Source: Alloprevotella sp. oral taxon 473 str. F0040 (GTDB lineage Bacteria; Bacteroidota; Bacteroidia; Bacteroidales; Bacteroidaceae). From it: a DNA stretch of 43,899 bases. Location of the stretch: contig NZ_KB290718.1 in the NCBI RefSeq assembly GCF_000318095.2, forward strand, positions 1,344 to 45,242, written 5' to 3'. The notes under the pieces were generated by a model. It was not told the DNA's origin, ran no database searches, and saw only the letters and a list, made by a program, of their open reading frames with translations. Position numbers and translations under genes: made by a program. This document shows, piece after piece, positions 43,118 to 43,899 of this stretch. The stretch's first letter is position 1; the number at the start of each line of letters is the position of its first letter.

Positions 43118-43899
43118 TCAAGGTTGTGCCAAGAGCAGTTTGTATGTACGACTGCCTACATAAATCAACAACACACGAGGCATTACTGGGAAGGTAATAC
43201 GAAGAGCCTCTCCATTACTTCTCGCTTGATGTAACAGCCGACCTTGAAGATCAGATACGCGCAGCCATTGACCACTGGGCACTTGCTCCACCACCAGCGT
43301 ATTCACTTCCACTCTAATGTGCGGAGCATCTCCCTTCGCAACTACGTCTTTGAGTCCGCTAGGAACTACAATCTCAATTTTGCATATTGCTCTACGTCTT
43401 GAGGCATCTTGAGCTTGTGCCACTATCGTAGCATTACCAGGCTTCAAGGCTTCAAAAGTGCCATCTCCTAGATGTTTTAGTAACAAAGATTCAGACACCA
43501 TCCATTGCAGACTATGGTTAGTTGCATTCTTGGGTAAAACTTCAGCCACCACTGTAAAACGATCGCCTACTGCTACGGTATCTTTCTCCAGCTTGAGCGA
43601 AATAGATTGCACCAAACGAGGCTTCACTACTACTTTGCATTCTGCTGACACTCCGCTACCATCCACTGCTTCAGCGCGAACGAGGGCCTCACCCACTTTC
43701 TTCGCTTGGATGACTCCATCTGCAGAGAGCGCAACCGCATCACCGCTCACCAGTTTCCAAACTACGTTGCGGTTGGTAGCATTCTCAGGCATTGCAGTTG
43801 CCGTGAGCGAGAAGGCATCGCCAATGATGAGTTCTTTCTGAGTAGCATTCAGCGAAAGGGATTGCACCAAACGAGGTTTCACCACCACTCTGCACTCTG
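43118..43899 (-). CDS. C-terminus of a surface protein with bacterial Ig-like repeats and a T9SS-like sorting domain (partial)
   Basis: The frame is open to the right edge, so the start is outside. At least two Big_2-type repeats are visible, each introduced by VVVKPRLVQS and followed by SL, with ENATNRNVVWKLVSGD in one and KNATNHSLQWMVSESL in the next. The repeat unit is 85 residues (255 bp; GATTGCACCAAACGAG recurs at 43605 and 43860). The last 70 residues (VEQVPSGQWLRVSDLQGRLL and PRVLLIYVGSRTYKLLL) resemble a type A C-terminal sorting domain for type IX secretion. It is probably exported and anchored at the cell surface. The apparent start at 43888 is a GTG inside a repeat and is not real. 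Confidence 0.8.
   Translation of the reverse strand, partial: ECRVVVKPRLVQSLSLNATQKELIIGDAFSLTATAMPENATNRNVVWKLVSGDAVALSADGVIQAKKVGEALVRAEAVDGSGVSAECKVVVKPRLVQSISLKLEKDTVAVGDRFTVVAEVLPKNATNHSLQWMVSESLLLKHLGDGTFEALKPGNATIVAQAQDASRRRAICKIEIVVPSGLKDVVAKGDAPHIRVEVNTLVVEQVPSGQWLRVSDLQGRLLHQARSNGEALRITFPVMPRVLLIYVGSRTYKLLLAQP

Overview
The window comes from a member of the Bacteroidales, probably a Prevotellaceae- or Porphyromonadaceae-like organism of roughly mid-40s G+C. Four things point there. Promoters fit the Bacteroidetes pattern (TTG or TTTG, about 20 bp, TAnnTTTG). Most genes lack a clear Shine-Dalgarno sequence. The protein families are typical of the group: a plug-containing beta-barrel protein, a DUF5723-like barrel, an LptE-like lipoprotein, small lipoproteins with an SSC or VSC lipobox, and a C-terminal domain resembling type IX secretion sorting domains. 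The r-protein operon continues through secY-map-infA-rpmJ-rpsM-rpsK-rpsD-rpoA-rplQ.

Layout. Positions 1-3115 hold the C-terminus of an unidentified membrane protein and an 889-residue plug/beta-barrel outer membrane protein. Positions 3365-18500 are one minus-strand operon of 29 genes from rplC to rplQ. It begins at rplC: rpsJ, fusA, rpsG and rpsL are not upstream. Its three untranslated stretches (before rplC, between rpsQ and rpmC, and before rpsD) all carry strong hairpins. Positions 18738-22640 hold a TlpA-like lipoprotein (minus) and then a plus-strand cluster: a sigma-54 activator without a receiver domain, an LptE-like lipoprotein, an uncharacterised protein and secG. Positions 23769-28291 are a minus-strand group: a sugar-nucleotidyltransferase-like enzyme, tilS, a radical SAM protein, a secreted protein of unknown function and tdk. 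Divergent from tdk, positions 28366-35828 read plus: menA, a DUF5723-like barrel, three tandem DUF805 membrane proteins and alaS. Positions 35998-39941 read minus: a MATE exporter overlapping a glycine-zipper lipoprotein gene, a coiled-coil lipoprotein and rsmI. The right end has an AI-2E-family (PF01594) permease, rplS, and the C-terminus of a protein with Ig-like repeats that runs off the window.

The most unusual signal is non-coding. Two gene-free stretches (22641-23768 and 41489-42515) each contain a pair of long inverted arms. All four arms have the same design: CTCGCG, then 17-23 bp of uninterrupted alternating purine and pyrimidine rich in CG, a short spacer, and a 23-25 bp core containing GCTTTCACAACCTTCACA. 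The exact sequence of the alternating tract differs from arm to arm while the alternation is perfect in each. This suggests that DNA shape, for example Z-DNA or cruciform formation, is what is kept. The sequence between the arms differs between copies and encodes no recognisable transposase.

The r-protein genes, secY/secG, infA, map, tilS, alaS and rsmI serve translation and protein export. The lptE-like gene, the barrels and the lipoproteins serve the outer envelope. menA and tdk are metabolic genes driven by interleaved divergent promoters, and menA may be translated from a leaderless mRNA. All functional names rest on motif and family recognition by eye; no database search was run.
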